Of a DNA stretch of 64,000 nt, positions 33,288 through 46,112 are shown piece after piece. The translations under genes were made by a program, and so were the position numbers. Within the stretch, counting starts at the first letter, position 1. Each line of letters begins with the position of its first letter. The stretch covers positions 310,001 through 374,000 of the forward strand of contig JACVRA010000165.1 in assembly GCA_019828545.1 (NCBI GenBank), in the 5' to 3' direction. The notes under the pieces were generated by a model, which made no database searches, was not told where the DNA came from, and worked only from the letters and a program-made list of their open reading frames with translations. This DNA comes from Paracamarosporium sp. OC-R06-R3 (taxonomy: Eukaryota; Ascomycota; Dothideomycetes; Pleosporales; Didymosphaeriaceae).

Positions 33288-35866
33288 TTATGTTGCATCG
33301 CGCTGTGGCGTGGGCGCCGAGGCATCGCCTACCTTGAGCATAAGCAGGCGGGCAGCAAGGCGGTCGAAGAAGAAGCCCATGTCGTCTGCTTCGCGCTCGC
33401 CCGTAGCCTTGGCCTCGAGGTACGCAGGCGTAGCCTCGCGGATAGCCTCGCGGATGTCCTCGATGAACTTGTCCTCGGGCGGCATAGACGTGGTCTTCGC
33501 ATTGCGCGGGCGCAAGCCCGTCTCCGGATCGCCGCGCCAGTCCGGCCGCAGCCTCGCATGGCAGCCTGCGAAGCACGCGGCGTAGAACTCGAGCAGTTGG
33601 CGGACGCCGTCTTCGTCGCCTCTGAAGTCGCGGTCCTGCTTGGACTGGGAGCGCACCATGGGTGTGTCGTGCGAGTGGTGGTAGGGGAGTTTGGCCGCGT
33701 GGTATTGGATGCTTTCTACGGTGACGAGGACTACGATCAGCGTGGCGACGGCGACGGGCCATTCGTGGAATTCGCGGTGGAGGAGGAGTTGCTCTAGGGA
33801 AAGCAGGACTTCCCTCATGAGCTTGAGTGCTAGAGTTGGCATGATGGAACCGAACTGTGATCGGATAAAGCACGGTGTTGGTACTGCTCCTTCAGGGATC
33901 GAGTCGATTGAACGAATCAATTGCTCAAGAACGGGGTCACTCGAGGGTGGAGGAAGAGTAATATCTCCGCCAACATGTACTAGAACAAGCAGCTTCAGCG
34001 CTTGGCGCAGAAGTCGAGAGTATGGAGTGGTGATGGAAAGCGAACGGAAAAAGACATATATGTGACGCAATACTCTGAGCGGCGAGCAGAACGGAGGGAA
34101 AGAGCCAAAATGCTGATCGACCAGACGAGATAGGTGAGCGTCTAACAGGCCTTCGAGGTTATTCATTGCTTCCGAAGACAACATGGCAGGCAAGACTGCG
34201 TGAGTATGAGTATCATGTGACGAGGTGGTTGGTGGCCAGGAGTACACAGTATGCTCATGAAGTAGGGTAGTGTTTTGGTTCTCGAACTGGACGATGGAAA
34301 CCGGAACATGGAGCACTGGCCCAAAGCCAAAGGTGATGGGTATTGAATAGGAACTGGGAGCCACTTGGTAGCTACCAAAAACAGATTCGACAGCTCTCGC
34401 ACTTGGATGCCAGCCATGGCGTTCTGCCAGGAAGACACTAGCCAGTCCAGAAACCAGACGATCACGGCAGGGATGGTTGACAAGGTCACCCTTGAAGTGA
34501 TCAATGCAAGATTTGCAAGGAGTTCCAGGGTCACACTTCTCCTTGCGTTTCTTGCAGTTTGAACAAGACCCAACAAGCCGCATCAGTGCTGCATGACTAC
34601 GCTGTTGAGCTGTCAAGGCTCCAACACGGCCCCTTTGACGCCGGCGACTACCTTCTGTACCCAAAGGTACCAATCTGTTTTGTGTGTTCGGTTGATACGA
34701 GACCCAACCGAAGTTGGTCGACGTCGGCGATGGCGTCGCAAGTCTACCGTTCCGACCGCGCCGGGGGTTCGACAAGCTTCGCGTGAATGGGGCAGGGCGT
34801 GGTGAGCGTCGTTGCTCGGGGGATACAGAAAGTATTGGGGGCACTCGTCGAGACCATTGTTGGGACGGGTTTCTTGACGATGGATGCCGCTCCATAGGAA
34901 TCCTTGAATGATTGTCCGACTGAGTGTCTGAACGAAAATGTGGTTGAGGGATAGTTATCGCTCGTGCTGGACCAAATTGAGGCTGACGATAAGATAAACG
35001 ATCGCTCCATGGGTGTGACGAAAAGGTGTTGCTGAGCCTCTGTGACCCGTTCTGAGGGATGGGTATTGGCGTGGCACCTGTGCCGTCTTCCCCGTGAACC
35101 TCTATGATGGGTTCCACAAATGGCTCAACCCACGTACCAACATTGTCCAAAGCCTGTGTGGCATATAGATCGAGACCGCTGAATGAATGAGGTGTTCCTG
35201 CTACATGGGGATTAAAGAGGCCAGATGTTGGTGCCGTCTGGTATGAGCTTGATGAACCATAGCTGTGAGCATCAAGGAAGGGTGACGCAGAGGGCATATG
35301 CCTAAAATCATGATTGTCAAGTCAGTGAAATTCTATTGGGCCATGGGGGGCTTAATGTAGCATCCAGTCCCCAGCAATCAGAAACCGGTGAGCTAGTTAA
35401 GACACCCGTCTTGGACGATTACATACCCAGGAGAGAGCATTGTTTCGCAAGCCTCAAACGAGCCCCCATATGGCATACCGGCATGCGCTGCTAGGGGCGA
35501 AGTGGCCGAGGTCGTATATGACGGAGAGCCACTCAACCAAGAGTGGCCCTGATCGAACGAAGACGGCCCTTCAGTAACGGAAGGCGGTCTTGAGGTAGCA
35601 TAGTCAAACGAAGATGGTCCTTCAAAGATGGACGTCGCAGTTGAAGGCGCGTAGGATTGCTCAGAGATTGCCCTCTCTGGGGCATGAGCGTTGGATGCAA
35701 ACGAATCGTTGCCAAAAACGTTGCCATTCGATGTGCTTGCGATATCGATGTCACCCAGGAAGAGTGGATCGTACAGTTCCTCGTCCCAGGCCACCAGATC
35801 CTGCCAGCTCTCTTGCGATGAGAGCCCTTGAGATAGGGTAGACATTCTCCGCGCATTGGAGGCCAT
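33288..35866 (-). CDS. Large Zn2Cys6-type transcription factor
   Basis: Exons 35866-35427 and 35301-33288 join in phase to 817 residues. The start MASNARRMSTLSQGLSSQES is the first ATG in frame; the upstream extension has no ATG. Residues 1-380 are disordered, Ser/Pro-rich and acidic (WQDLVAWDEELYDPLFLGDI). The metal motif is at 393-425: CSNCKKRKEKCDPGTPCKSC, then IDHFKGDLVNHPCRD, giving six cysteines with a longer last spacing (CX2CX6CX5CX2CX12C). This differs from Gal4 (CX2CX6CX5-12CX2CX6-8C) but recurs in a fungal family with the HFKGDLVNHPC signature. The domain lies in the middle of the chain rather than at the N-terminus. The C-terminal 390 residues are helical, without a recognised middle-homology region. 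Role unknown. Confidence 0.85.
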
Positions 35867-36855
35867 GTCGATGTCAGTGGCGGTCGATAGTTGCAACTCA
35901 GAAGTTTTAGCCTCCGTATCGTCCACCCTGGGGGCAACAAAGATCACAATCTGCCTTCAACGGCTGAACTTGTGCTGCCTGTGACACTTCGTCGAACTGT
36001 AGCGTTGCCGATTGGGCATAGACAGGTCTACCTGGAAGGGTAAACAGACGATGCGGTTCAAAGCAAAGCTGTGACCAGAGTGTCGCGTGTCTCGGAGAGA
36101 GACACCTGTGAGATGATGGAAGCCCACCACCTCTTGCGGTGTCATCTAAAAGAAGAATGGAAGAAGGAACCAAAACAACGTCGGTGAGCCAAAAGAAAAT
36201 TTGGCGAGAGGGGGGAATACACTTGCGAGCTGCACGGCCGAAAAGGTTCAAACATATACAAACGATGGTAGCCCCGGTCGTTCTAGGATAGCTGCGGCTG
36301 ATGCAGCGTAGGTGCCTTGCGCGATACCTCCTCGCCAGTCGCCAATTGCGAGCTTATCACGTTCCCTGAGAGGTTGCTAAGATGACTGCATGCCATTTAG
36401 TAAAGTTGCAAAGGCTGTGCGCGCCGTCGCGCGCGGCCGTGGGCGTGGACATGGTCGATGGTGCCCTGTGACTCCCGTGCATCCTTGGGTCGCCTAATGT
36501 AGTTCACCGGCAACTCTAGCGGCGGCGGACAGTCGAATCATCACGCAGATGCAGGAGCGGCGCATCGTTGGTGCCGGGGCGTTGGAATGCTTCCGGTGCC
36601 GTGCAAGGAGCAGTCTCATGAAAGGTGCGTGAGCCCGCATGAGGAAGGCTTCTGGAAGGTGGCCTGCGCCGTGCTCCCTCCTCCGCATCGTGGCGCAGCT
36701 CCTCCAAGCCTCCGAGAGCATTACCGCCTCACGCCAAATTGTGCATTCTCACCTTCACATGTCGTCAATCCACATCTTGTTGCTGAAGAAAACACCAGTG
36801 ATTTGTCGGCCATGTGCTTGTCCATGTCCGAGATCGTTGATCCATTGCTTATATA
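35867..36855. other. Intergenic stretch (1 kb), no gene recognised
   Basis: It contains the 5' region of the Zn2Cys6 gene and the 3' region of the AAA ATPase gene. A minus-strand frame at 35907-36251 probably lies in the 5' untranslated region. Confidence 0.45.
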
Positions 36856-38760
36856 CTACTCGCGTTGAGCGCCCCATCGATACGGTGCGCCATCTATCTG
36901 TACCTTGGATGGCTGCGTGAACTGCTCGCCCCCCCACTCCCACATGCCCGCAGGCCTGTTGCGCGCAAGCGGGGCAAATGCGTCAATAGGGCTGCGTGCC
37001 GAAGAAGCGAACTGACGCCCCAGATCTGTGCCAGCAGCACCCTGCCACGAGGCTGCCTTGCGAGGGCTGCCCTGCAGCCTCATATTCTCGAGCAACGGCG
37101 TCATCTCCTCGTATTCAAGAGCAGAAATTCCCTCATCGTACGTACGGGGGGTAGGACCCGCATTATCTGACCCCCCACCATCCCCCATCTCGTCGCGAAG
37201 GATCTTGACTTGCGTCTGGAACGCTTGCCAGAACTCGTTTTCGTCGAGCGGATCATCCTCACCGTTTGCTTCATCATCTTCGTCGTCGCCTTCACCGTCG
37301 TCGTCGTCGTCGTCGTCATCATGGCCACGCGCCAGGTCGAGCAAAGTCGCTACAAAAGCTTCCTTCAAGTACGCAAAGGAAAAATCTTCGGTGATGTCTG
37401 CAATTGAGTCACACAACTCGCTGGGAAACTCGATGCTATCCTTATCCTTGAGCTTGTTTCTCCAGTATTGCGCTAGTCTTTGTCAGCTTTCTTCCCAGAG
37501 TCAATGACAGCAGGATCGATTACCATATTGAGCTCTCTCGCTCTTGTTCGGCAGAGAGAATAGGTACTTGCGGTCAAATCGCGATGGTCGCTTAGAAAGC
37601 CCTGGATCTAGCTCGTCTAGGTGATTTGTTGTCGCAATCATGAGTATACCGTCATTGTTCTCCAACCCGTCCACCTCGTTGAAGAAGTAGCTTCGTGTGT
37701 TCTTCGTCACAATCGTATCGATGTCCTCCAGCACCAACATGCACGGTGTCATGGCACGAGCCATTTGAAAGATTTCCCTAATCATCCAGGCGTATGGTGC
37801 ACTCTTCACGTATAACGTTACCACGGGCTGTTTACGCTCTTGAACCGTATGCATCAGAGCTTTCAGGGATATAGTCTTGCCGTTGCCCACAGGGCCGTGG
37901 AAGATCAGACCACGTTTCCACGGTACACCGTATTCACGATAAATGTCCTCGTTGTCGAAGAATTTGTTCGCAACCTCAGTCAACGCCTTCTTCATCTTGG
38001 GGTCGAGAATTACATCCTTCCACTTCGCCTTCTTGACCTCATCCCAAAGTTTGGTTGACCTCATCCAGCCCCCATCGTAGACGTATATGGCTGGTTCCTC
38101 CCTGATGAGCCAGGCCCCAATCGTGGACAGAAGACGATTGACCACAATCGAATGCGAGCTCGTCGTTTCGTTGCTCTGTGGTTCCTTCAAGATATACTGG
38201 ATCGGGGATAATCCGAGAATGATTATGTATACAATGAAATGCTCGTTGTCCCAGGTGTAGTTGTATTTCGCGTAGAATTCTCTGTCTACAAGATGACCGG
38301 AACCGCCCTATACAGGTAGAACAGATGTTAGTCATGTCCTACCAAATACATCTTGGGGTGACTTGAAACATAGGTGTCTAAAATGATGGCTTGATACAAA
38401 CAGGTTGCCCCATGAATGGGGCTGCCTCACTCGCTCGTGCAGACATGGTAAGAAGATTGTATGGAATCAACACACCCTATGAGACGGCCCTACAAAGCCT
38501 GTCCACCGGATAATAGGCTCATTGTCATTGTCCTGTTCGGCTTGCGCGAAGCCTGCCGCGGCAAATTCCAGAAGGCCGATGTTCAGAGCAGGAACAGCCG
38601 TAACGGTTAACTCTGGGTGTTTTGCCCGTAACGCCGTGATAATCTGCAAGTTGGGGTCGTAGCCCTTGCCGTTTACCAAATGCTGGTAGTCAGGAAACAG
38701 CTGCGGCGGATTGTGCGAGCCATGGGCGTCGATGAAGGTGAAATCGTCCATGGATGCCAT
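36856..38760 (-). CDS. AAA-family ATPase, fungal type
   Basis: Exons 38760-38476, 38307-37524 and 37472-36856 join in phase to 561 residues. The start is MASMDDFTFIDAHGSHNPPQ. One AAA module is present: Walker A GPVGNGKT (233-240), Walker B LVLEDID (286-292), a sensor-like MIATTNHLDELD, and arginine-finger residues in KRPSRFDR (334-341). It differs from BCS1 in lacking a transmembrane start and mitochondrial signal. The C-terminal part has a run of eight Asp (HDDDDDDDDGEGDDEDDEAN) encoded by a GTC-type repeat, then a disordered tail. The first intron is about 170 nt, longer than the others, and could hide a small exon. I know similar single-module AAA proteins from many ascomycetes without assigned function. 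The INSIG gene is divergent, 1 kb away. Confidence 0.85.
37296..37317. repeat. (GTC)n repeat encoding poly-Asp
   Basis: About seven GTC units on the plus strand encode the Asp run of the AAA ATPase on the minus strand. Confidence 0.85.
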
Positions 38761-39766
38761 GATCGGTGTGAAAGGTGAATCGAGGAAGTAGAATGTTTGG
38801 TTTTAGACAACTGTCCGCATGTACGTTTCAAACGGACGCTCAGGCAACAATGCTTAGCAACACTAGAGAGTTGATGCTCGGGTGCTGTGATTGGCTTGCG
38901 GGGCTGATAGACGCCAGATAGACAATGACGTCTGATGTTTCACTCTCGAACACGGGTGGGAGGCCTGAGGGAATCTGGAGTTGTGGGGACACTGCAAAGT
39001 GGCAATGGTGAGCGCCTGCTCCAACGCTCAATTGACGAGACGTTGCATTGTACGAGTTCTGGGAAGCACAGGAGTCCTTGTTGTGTGCTCCCGGGGCACA
39101 GGGGTGGAGAAGGCAATATCGGAGGCGTAGGACCTTCCCGATCCTCTTGCATACGGTGGCATCACGAGACGTGCACATGCAACCCTCGGCTGGACCTGCG
39201 CCCAAACCGCCGTAATTGACTGCATGCAATTGTGCGTCGGCAGTAATGCAACCGTTCGTTTTGCGGGGACAGCGTCGAGAGTGAGGTGGAACGGGGCTGA
39301 CTAACCGCGAGCTTCCGACACGCTCATTGACCGGAGCTCTGGCTGTCACATGCAACTCGAGTCTGCATACCAACACATGAACAGAGAACGCGTCCCAACA
39401 GCATGCTGAAGCTTGGCCTGTGGACCTTATAATGCACCCCTCACGGTGACTCGACGTGTCCCTCCAGCATCAATCCGCAGGTGAGTTGACCGAGCTCGCA
39501 AAGACATGCCAAGCGAGGAATTCTGGCCGTTCACGTGTCGCTGACCCTGGCAAAGTTCACGTCGTTTCGATTCCCTCCACGATCCAACAATTGACGGCGG
39601 GGGCGAGCGGGGCCGCAGCGCTCGCTTTTTCTTCCGCTTCTTATATACGCCCGCTTGATCTTTCGCACCTATATCTTGTAATTGGGTTGGCGTTCGCTGT
39701 ACATTTTGCATCGCATCGCATCGCACCGCATCGCCTCGCGGAAGCTCGGAACTAGCAGAAGCGATC
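38761..39766. promoter_or_regulatory. Divergent promoter between AAA ATPase and INSIG genes
   Basis: This is a 1 kb divergent spacer. Its right end (39709-39741) carries about six CATCG/CACCG/CCTCG pentanucleotide units within 60 bp of the INSIG start, probably in the leader. Frames inside it start with GTG or overlap and are not called. Confidence 0.5.
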
Positions 39767-41076
39767 ATGGCGGAAGACCCTTTCGTCACAAGCTCGACGC
39801 AGCAGCCGCGCATCTATCGTCCCATACCCCGTCGCAACTTCTCTCCCCAGACAGACGCTTCAGACTCGCCCGCACACCCATTCGTGCCCTCGACGCCGCC
39901 CTCTGTCGCCGAGACGCAGAACCGCCCGTCAGACTTCCTTGCGCAGCTCAACGCGCGCCTGATACGGACCTACAATGCGAGCCTCGCTGAGAGTGCTGAC
40001 GCAGAGGGAGCACCTCCGCCGCGGAACAAAAGCCTCATGAACCTGACCAAGAGCACCCTCTTTGGAATCTACGACGACGACGCCAGCACTCCAGTGGAGC
40101 AGAGTGTCCCGGAAACGCCATGGGGAACAGGCGCAGAGACGCCCGGGAGAAAATACTCAGGACCAAACAGATGGGAAAGTGGCACCGACAGTCCCGCATT
40201 AGGCCTCACCATGCAGCCGCGCAGTAGGAAAACCAACAGCAATGGCCACGCACCACGATCACCCACGACTAGGCACGAACCGAGGCCACAGAGGAAGGGG
40301 GTTTGGAAGTTCACCGTATCTACAGGAAAACTAGCAGCACTGTTCCTTTTCGGTGTCACCTACGGCGTGATTGTCAGCCACTTACACGACACGAGGGAAT
40401 TAGCAGCTGTGAGGGTAGAAGGTGTGGATCGAGGTAGCTGGGTATATCTTGCAAGCTGGGGGATCGCTGGCCTTGTGCTGGGTAGCTGTTTGCCATATGT
40501 AGAACTTGCGTGGGGCGGACAGGCTGATGACGATCTCGTGGAAGAGTGTGAACCGGAGAAGGACAGCGAAACGAGCTTCAGCGAGCAGTGGAATGACATA
40601 GTGCGGAGCGTGGGCGCCTTTCTGGCAATAGCGTTTGCCATTGTAAGCATTCGACAACATTCCGCCGCTGGCATCAAGCTAACGAACTGTAGCGCCGACT
40701 TCCCTGGCAATCCACTCTCCAACTCACTCTCACGCTCGCCCTCGTCAACCCCGCTCTTTGGTACATCCTCGATCGTACCAGACCCGGCTTCTCATACTCA
40801 CTCCTCGTAACGTCCATCTTAACGTCCTTCATCTTCCTCTCGGACCCCGACATCCTCCCTTCGCCCTCCCTGCCGGCCACAATCAATGGCACGCACACAC
40901 CATCGGCCGCCCGAATACAGGGTCAACAGGACATGTTTGTCGGCATGGTCAGCTACGACACGCTAGCTGTGGTGACATGGGTGGGGAGCGTGCTGTTCTG
41001 CAGCTGCGTATGCTTCGGAAGTATAGGCAGACGTCTTGCCGTTTGGGACCACAATGAGTGGGGCAAGAAGAGATAG
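39767..41076 (+). CDS. INSIG-domain protein (ER sterol-regulation factor)
   Basis: Exons 39767-40642 and 40693-41076 give 419 residues; the short intron has a GCTAACG branch site. The start is MAEDPFVTSSTQQPRIYRPI. The first ~175 residues are disordered, with FLAQLNARLIRTYNAS and LMNLTKSTLFGIYDDD as conserved-looking islands. Six membrane spans follow: KFTVSTGKLAALFLFGVTYG, the segment after GSWVYLASWGIAGLVLGSCL, VRSVGAFLAIAFAI, RRLPWQSTLQLTLTLALVNP with ALWYILDRTRPGF, and two more to the end. RRLPWQSTLQ and LWYILDRT are INSIG signatures. INSIG proteins sit in the ER and control HMG-CoA reductase and, in animals, SREBP-SCAP. The fungal relatives are Nsg1 and Ins1. Stop TAG follows WDHNEWGKKR. 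Confidence 0.92.
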
Positions 41077-43702
41077 ATCTAATACCTGACGTTTGCCGGC
41101 ATCCTGAGCGATTAGCGATCGTTCCGTATTATTAGTTTTGTATTGCATTGCATTGTAATGGGCTGGGTCAATTGGATAAAAGAGCAGAAGGGTATCTGCT
41201 CGCGAGGGCTTCCTTGTTAGGGTTCAATTATGACGCGCAAAAGAGTATTGTGAATGATACCGTGGTTGACTTCATGAGATGCTGGTCTGCCTATGATTTA
41301 GTGTATGTTCTGTGACTGAATTGTGCGTTTCCATTTAGTAGCCCATTATCCTACATCCTAGCCTCCCGAGGAGCGTGACATCTCACCCTTTTTACTGGCT
41401 GGCACTCATCATTTTATCTTTCACCTCTCTACCTCCACACAGATTAATGCAGAAGATGTTTAACGCAAATCCATAATGCGTAAAAATTCTCGGTAGCTAT
41501 GTATTGACACTGTATATCTTCATCTTGCTCAGCTAACTCGTCCCTCTTCCCCTTCAGCCAGAGCAACTTCGAAGTACTCTCGTATTTACTTCGACTCCAG
41601 TACTTGACGTGACTGTGGTAGATTCTCGATCAGATGAAGTATATATGTGCTTGTATCAACCTTTTTCTTTCTTTCTTGCAGTGTATGAGGTCTGTTGTCT
41701 TTGCTCAGAGACGCGATAGTGACGCTCTCGTACTGATTGGGGGTTTCGTTCTCGTTCGCGTCTTCTCCACCGGCTCCATGCTGTCGAGAACGTGCAGGCG
41801 CGGCGTTGTGTAGTCTTGTTCGTCGATCAAGCTCTCGTCCAAAGACATCTTGCGATCAGGCGTTTAGGGCTTCCTGACCCTCCCCGGATAAGCTTAGAGA
41901 ACGGGAGACTGGTCTCGGGACGTTGTAAGGACGTGCGCGACGCTGTTGGCGCTCGATCTGTAACGGTCGATACGGGCGCGGCCGCGTGGCATGGGAGGTA
42001 GCGGGGGATCCATTGTCCAAGAACTACGTCTGAACCGTGTAGTTGCTGCAAGTGGTGTCTGAGACTTTGTATTGCAGTTATCGCTCGCGCCAACATGTGA
42101 AGGTGAAGGCCGTTTGTAAAGATCCAGCAGCGTTCACGAGAGGGCGCAAGAAGTGAGAGAAAGCTGAAGGATTATACTGGTATTAACTAGTTTTCGCGCT
42201 TCTTGTTGCCTTTACTTTTGAGTGTTGGCTTGCTTAAGGATATGCTGTTAGTATGGTTGTACTGCACATGTGGCAACCTATTCAACTTAGAGGCAGTATA
42301 ATCAAGACCTGGATACATCTCTACGTATCTCTACCATGCTTACGTACGCTTGCACGGGCCTTGGTCAGAAAAGAATTCCTGAAGATTACAGCTTATTGCA
42401 TTTGCAGCACTCGTCAAGAGCTTCTTTTTCTTTTCTTTACCTTCCGCCTCTGAGCCTATTGTAGATATGCTGGATAGATGAAGAAGTTCCACGTAAGTTT
42501 CTGGTAGCAACCTTTTTGTGGTATTCGGTACGTGATTCACCCACTATCGAATGCGCCTGGCAGCATCGCTGCACCGTGAATTTTGTCCATTTGCTTCGAC
42601 GTCCACTTCTACAAATATCGTGTAATCGACATCAGTCAGCGACTAATCATACCTGAATCGTTTCACCGAGCCAGCGTAATTGAAAACAATATATAAATCA
42701 GTCAGATTCTAGTGCACACCGCCTATTGCCTCGAAGAATCTCGGGAACATAGCGTGACGCTCGGTGCGCAGAGGAAGGGTAGGGAAGTTCGGCGATCTGA
42801 TCCAATATTTCAAGCGCGTTTCAAGCATAATGGGCAACTCTGGGAGTTAATTCAATTCGAATAATTTGTGCCGCCGGCCGGTCCGCGATCGTACGCGGCG
42901 ATGTTGCTGCTGCTGGTTGCCAGTCTTTGAGATCGGCGACGAGCGTATTTCGAGCAGTTCGGTGGATGCAGAACGTTTAAGTGATACTAGGTTTGGACTT
43001 GCACTCGGAAATGCTAGATAGTTTGTATCGCTTGAATAGCGAAATCTGTTTAAATGAGTCATTGACCTTTGCGCTAACTTTACATTCTGTCAGTTGCGTG
43101 CAACATAGCGTGAGACAATCAATAAAAGTTTGGCTACGTTGGAACACTAGGGCGATTGCTGATCATCTCGTACGAGTAATTGAATTATATATATACTTGT
43201 CCTGCGTAAGCATGACTCTAGGACTTGAAAAAAAGGGCTAAGCTTGTGTTGAGAAGGATAGGTCGTTCACAAACAAATACTCTACAAAGGAGAAATTAGT
43301 ATGCTTATAGACGAAACTCGAGACCAATTCCTTGAAGACTTGCTCATGGGCCGAGTGAAACCTGCTCGCGGGTCAAGGAGCGCTTGTAAGCGAAGCCACT
43401 AGGTAATAGATATCACGTAGCTTCATTGCGCGTTTACAGAGTATTTAAATCTGGCACTTGCAGCTGCGTCATCATTCTATTTATTCTGATTTGACAAACG
43501 CATCCACCCTACTTATAAACCAATATCGCAGTCTATTGCGTGAGGTGACTTGGATCGTCCGCTCTAATTAAGGCGCAGTCGCTCTCCTGTGGGGCACAGT
43601 GGGGGCCTAGTCAGGAGCTAACAACTTATATACTACTACGGTACTCTATCAATTTAAAGCTGGTAATCCCTTCAACTCTCTGGAGCACAACTATTTGGCA
43701 AA
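41077..43702. other. Intergenic stretch (2.6 kb) marking a composition shift
   Basis: No gene is supported. From about 42.1 kb rightward the sequence becomes visibly more A+T rich (for example 42640-43250), unlike the G+C-rich 30-41 kb part. This may mark the border between core and accessory DNA. Short frames here lack domains. Confidence 0.5.
43627..43632 (+). promoter_or_regulatory. TATA box of the adenylation-enzyme gene
   Basis: TATATA lies 71-76 nt upstream of the ATG at 43703. Confidence 0.5.
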
Positions 43703-45498
43703 ATGACAACCAAGGACCATCCCCAAAGCCGTAACAAGCTTCTGAATCATGTTCTTGACGAGATCGCACAAAACACTCCAACAAAAGTCTTTGCGGAGAT
43801 ACCAAGGTCTCTGACCTCATTTGCTGAGGGCTTTCGTAAGGTTACATATCGAGAACTTTCAAATGCCGTCAATGGAGCTGCATTGCATTTAGAGAAAGCA
43901 CTTGGGAAGGGAACATCAACCGAAACCTTGGCATATGTTGGCCTACAGGACCTGCGTTATGTGATCCTTCTTCTAGGTGCAGTGAAGGCTGGATACAGTG
44001 TAAGCTGCTCAATGAAGCGCTCCCTGCCGTGCTTTTAGGATTCTTTCGGCTAAGCTTATCAAAACAGATGCTTTTTTTCAGTCCACGTTTTCCTCCTCTA
44101 GCTGCAGCAAACCTCTTCCAACAAACTGGAGTCAAGACTATCCTTGTTTCAAATCCTCGCCTGCCCTTCCTAGCCTCCATCCTCGAACAGTATCCAATGC
44201 AGGAGGTGGAGATTCCAGATTTGGATACGCTTCTAGACAGCGAGTATCCGCACTACCCTTATAATGTTTCGTTCGAGGAGGGACAAAAACAGCCTTTCAT
44301 CACAGTACATACGTCTGGGTCGACAGGATTTCCAAAACCTATTGTTGCCACCCATGGCTGGGTGGCTAGTCTCGCAGAAGAATTGTATCTCGACCCGCCG
44401 GAAGGTTACCGATCTCTTATCAAAGACCCCTTCGGTACAAAGCTATATTTCCAGTTCCCCTTCTTCCATGTAAGGTCATCTATCACCTAAGTTTCGTAGC
44501 GCTGACAGATCCAGATGAGCTTTGTTATTGGAAATGTAATCCTTCCTCTCCTCGTTGGCACCGTGGTAGTATATCCGTTGGCAGGACTCCCCCCGTCAGG
44601 TAGCATGGTCGCTGACGTTCTCGATAACAATGAAGTCGAGATGATCACTTTGAGCCCAATCACGATCCAGCAGATTTATCGTGACCCCGAGCTTCTAACG
44701 CGCATTGCTTCGAAAGTTACCCGCATGATGTACTCTGGGGGTGACATTCCCACAGAAATCGGAGACATGCTTTCTAAGAGATTTGAACTGTGCAACTTGA
44801 TGGCTAGTACAGAGTATGGTATCTTCCACAATATTTTACCCGCCGAAGTACCCGCTGGTCAGGAGTGGCACTCATTGGCTTTTCACCCCAGCTCAGGTGT
44901 GCATTTTGTGCAGCGAGAGGGAGACATTTACGAGGCAGTAATTCGGCGCAGAAAGACCGGATACACACAAACTGTCTTCCAGCTCTTTCCTGACAAACAA
45001 GAGTATGCCACTGGGGACTTGTATAAACCCCATCCGACGAAGCCAGGGCTGTGGGACCATCAAGGTCGCAATGACGATATGATTGTCTTCGCGTCCTCGG
45101 AGAAGTTCTGGCCAGTGGCAATAGAGAAGCTCATTACGCAGCATCCAAGCATCACAGAAGCTCTAGTTATCGGAACTGGCCGAGACAGAGCAGCGCTTCT
45201 ACTGGGCGTTGAGAACGTGCAGGGAAATGAATCAGACGACATACTGGATCGCGTATGGACAGTTATCGAGGATACACACAGGATGTGCTCTCCAGCTGCC
45301 AGGATTTTGAGGGAGTTCATCATAATCTCAGACCCAAGCAGACCCTTTGTCAGAACAGCGAAAGGAAATTTGCAGCGGGCGGCCACTGCTAAGCTATATG
45401 CGGATGATCTTGCTCGTCTGGACAAAGAAGCGGCGGAGAAGAATGTTGCGGCGCCAGCAACGGCAGCCGAGATTTTGACCGACGGGATTCAATTGTAA
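43703..45498 (+). CDS. Free-standing adenylation-domain (NRPS-like) enzyme
   Basis: Exons 43703-43999, 44068-44469 and 44515-45498 are all phase 0 and give 560 residues from MTTKDHPQSRNKLLNHVLDE. The fold is that of acyl/aminoacyl-adenylating enzymes. Visible motifs are TYREL, the phosphate loop HTSGSTGFPK (180-189), MASTEYG (core A5), YATGDLYKP (A7), GRNDDMIVFASSEKFWP (A8), and the catalytic-Lys motif RTAKGNLQR (Lys about 516). Details such as MYSGGDIP and ASSEKFWP match the A domains of fungal A-T-R NRPS-like reductases. However, the chain ends about 40 residues after the Lys. No carrier (LGGDSL-type) or reductase domain follows, and the downstream 600 bp show no remnant. It should activate a carboxylic acid as an AMP ester; substrate and acceptor are unknown. 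The neighbouring MFS transporter gene is convergent. Confidence 0.88.
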
Positions 45499-46112
45499 AA
45501 TTCTTGCAAAATAGAGATACTATAAGTATGCTTATGTAGATATAAAGATCTGTTACATCGATTGTCGTACAATCGTACTTGTGTCGAGGCAAATCGACCC
45601 CAAATAGAGTAGAAGATGAAATTGATGGTATAAAGACGGAGGTTCTAGAGACACTGAGAGAGTAAACGCGAGAATGAAGATATATATTACGCAAGAACAG
45701 GCAGATGCGGTCGAAAGCATAAAGGGGAGGAATCGATACTTCTTATTATAGGGACCGGTACGAAGGAGCTTGTTTTCATGATTATTCAACCACAGCATTG
45801 AGGCCGCTCAGGTCAAATAGTCAATAAAAACGAGCTCCTTCGTATTCAGTAGCTGGCTTGTGCGCCCTTGCTAAGGCCTCGTCAAAGAGTATCCTTAACA
45901 TTGACAGCGCCTGCAGTAACCGTGAGAGCCGAAAACGTTATAGAAGAGCAGTGAGAACATCAGTCGAAACAGCCGCGGATATTGATTTCTGGGATGCGAA
46001 TCCAGATCAATTTGTCTACCGAACTTCTTCCTGCTTTTGAAAGACCCCTCTCGAAATGCCAGCAGATAGCTTCGTTGTAAGTGTGGCTTGCAGAGGAGCT
46101 ATTTGCAGGCAA
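45499..46112. other. Convergent spacer between adenylation enzyme and transporter
   Basis: No gene is supported. I looked here specifically for carrier-protein or reductase motifs continuing the adenylation gene and saw none in any plus frame. Confidence 0.5.

Noticed and set aside
36856..38760. Assignment of the AAA ATPase as mitochondrial BCS1
   Set aside because: There is no N-terminal transmembrane helix, mitochondrial import signal or BCS1-specific domain; only the AAA module is shared.
38840..39376. 178-codon minus-strand frame upstream of the AAA ATPase gene
   Set aside because: It begins with GTG, has no domain, and other open frames cover the same stretch.
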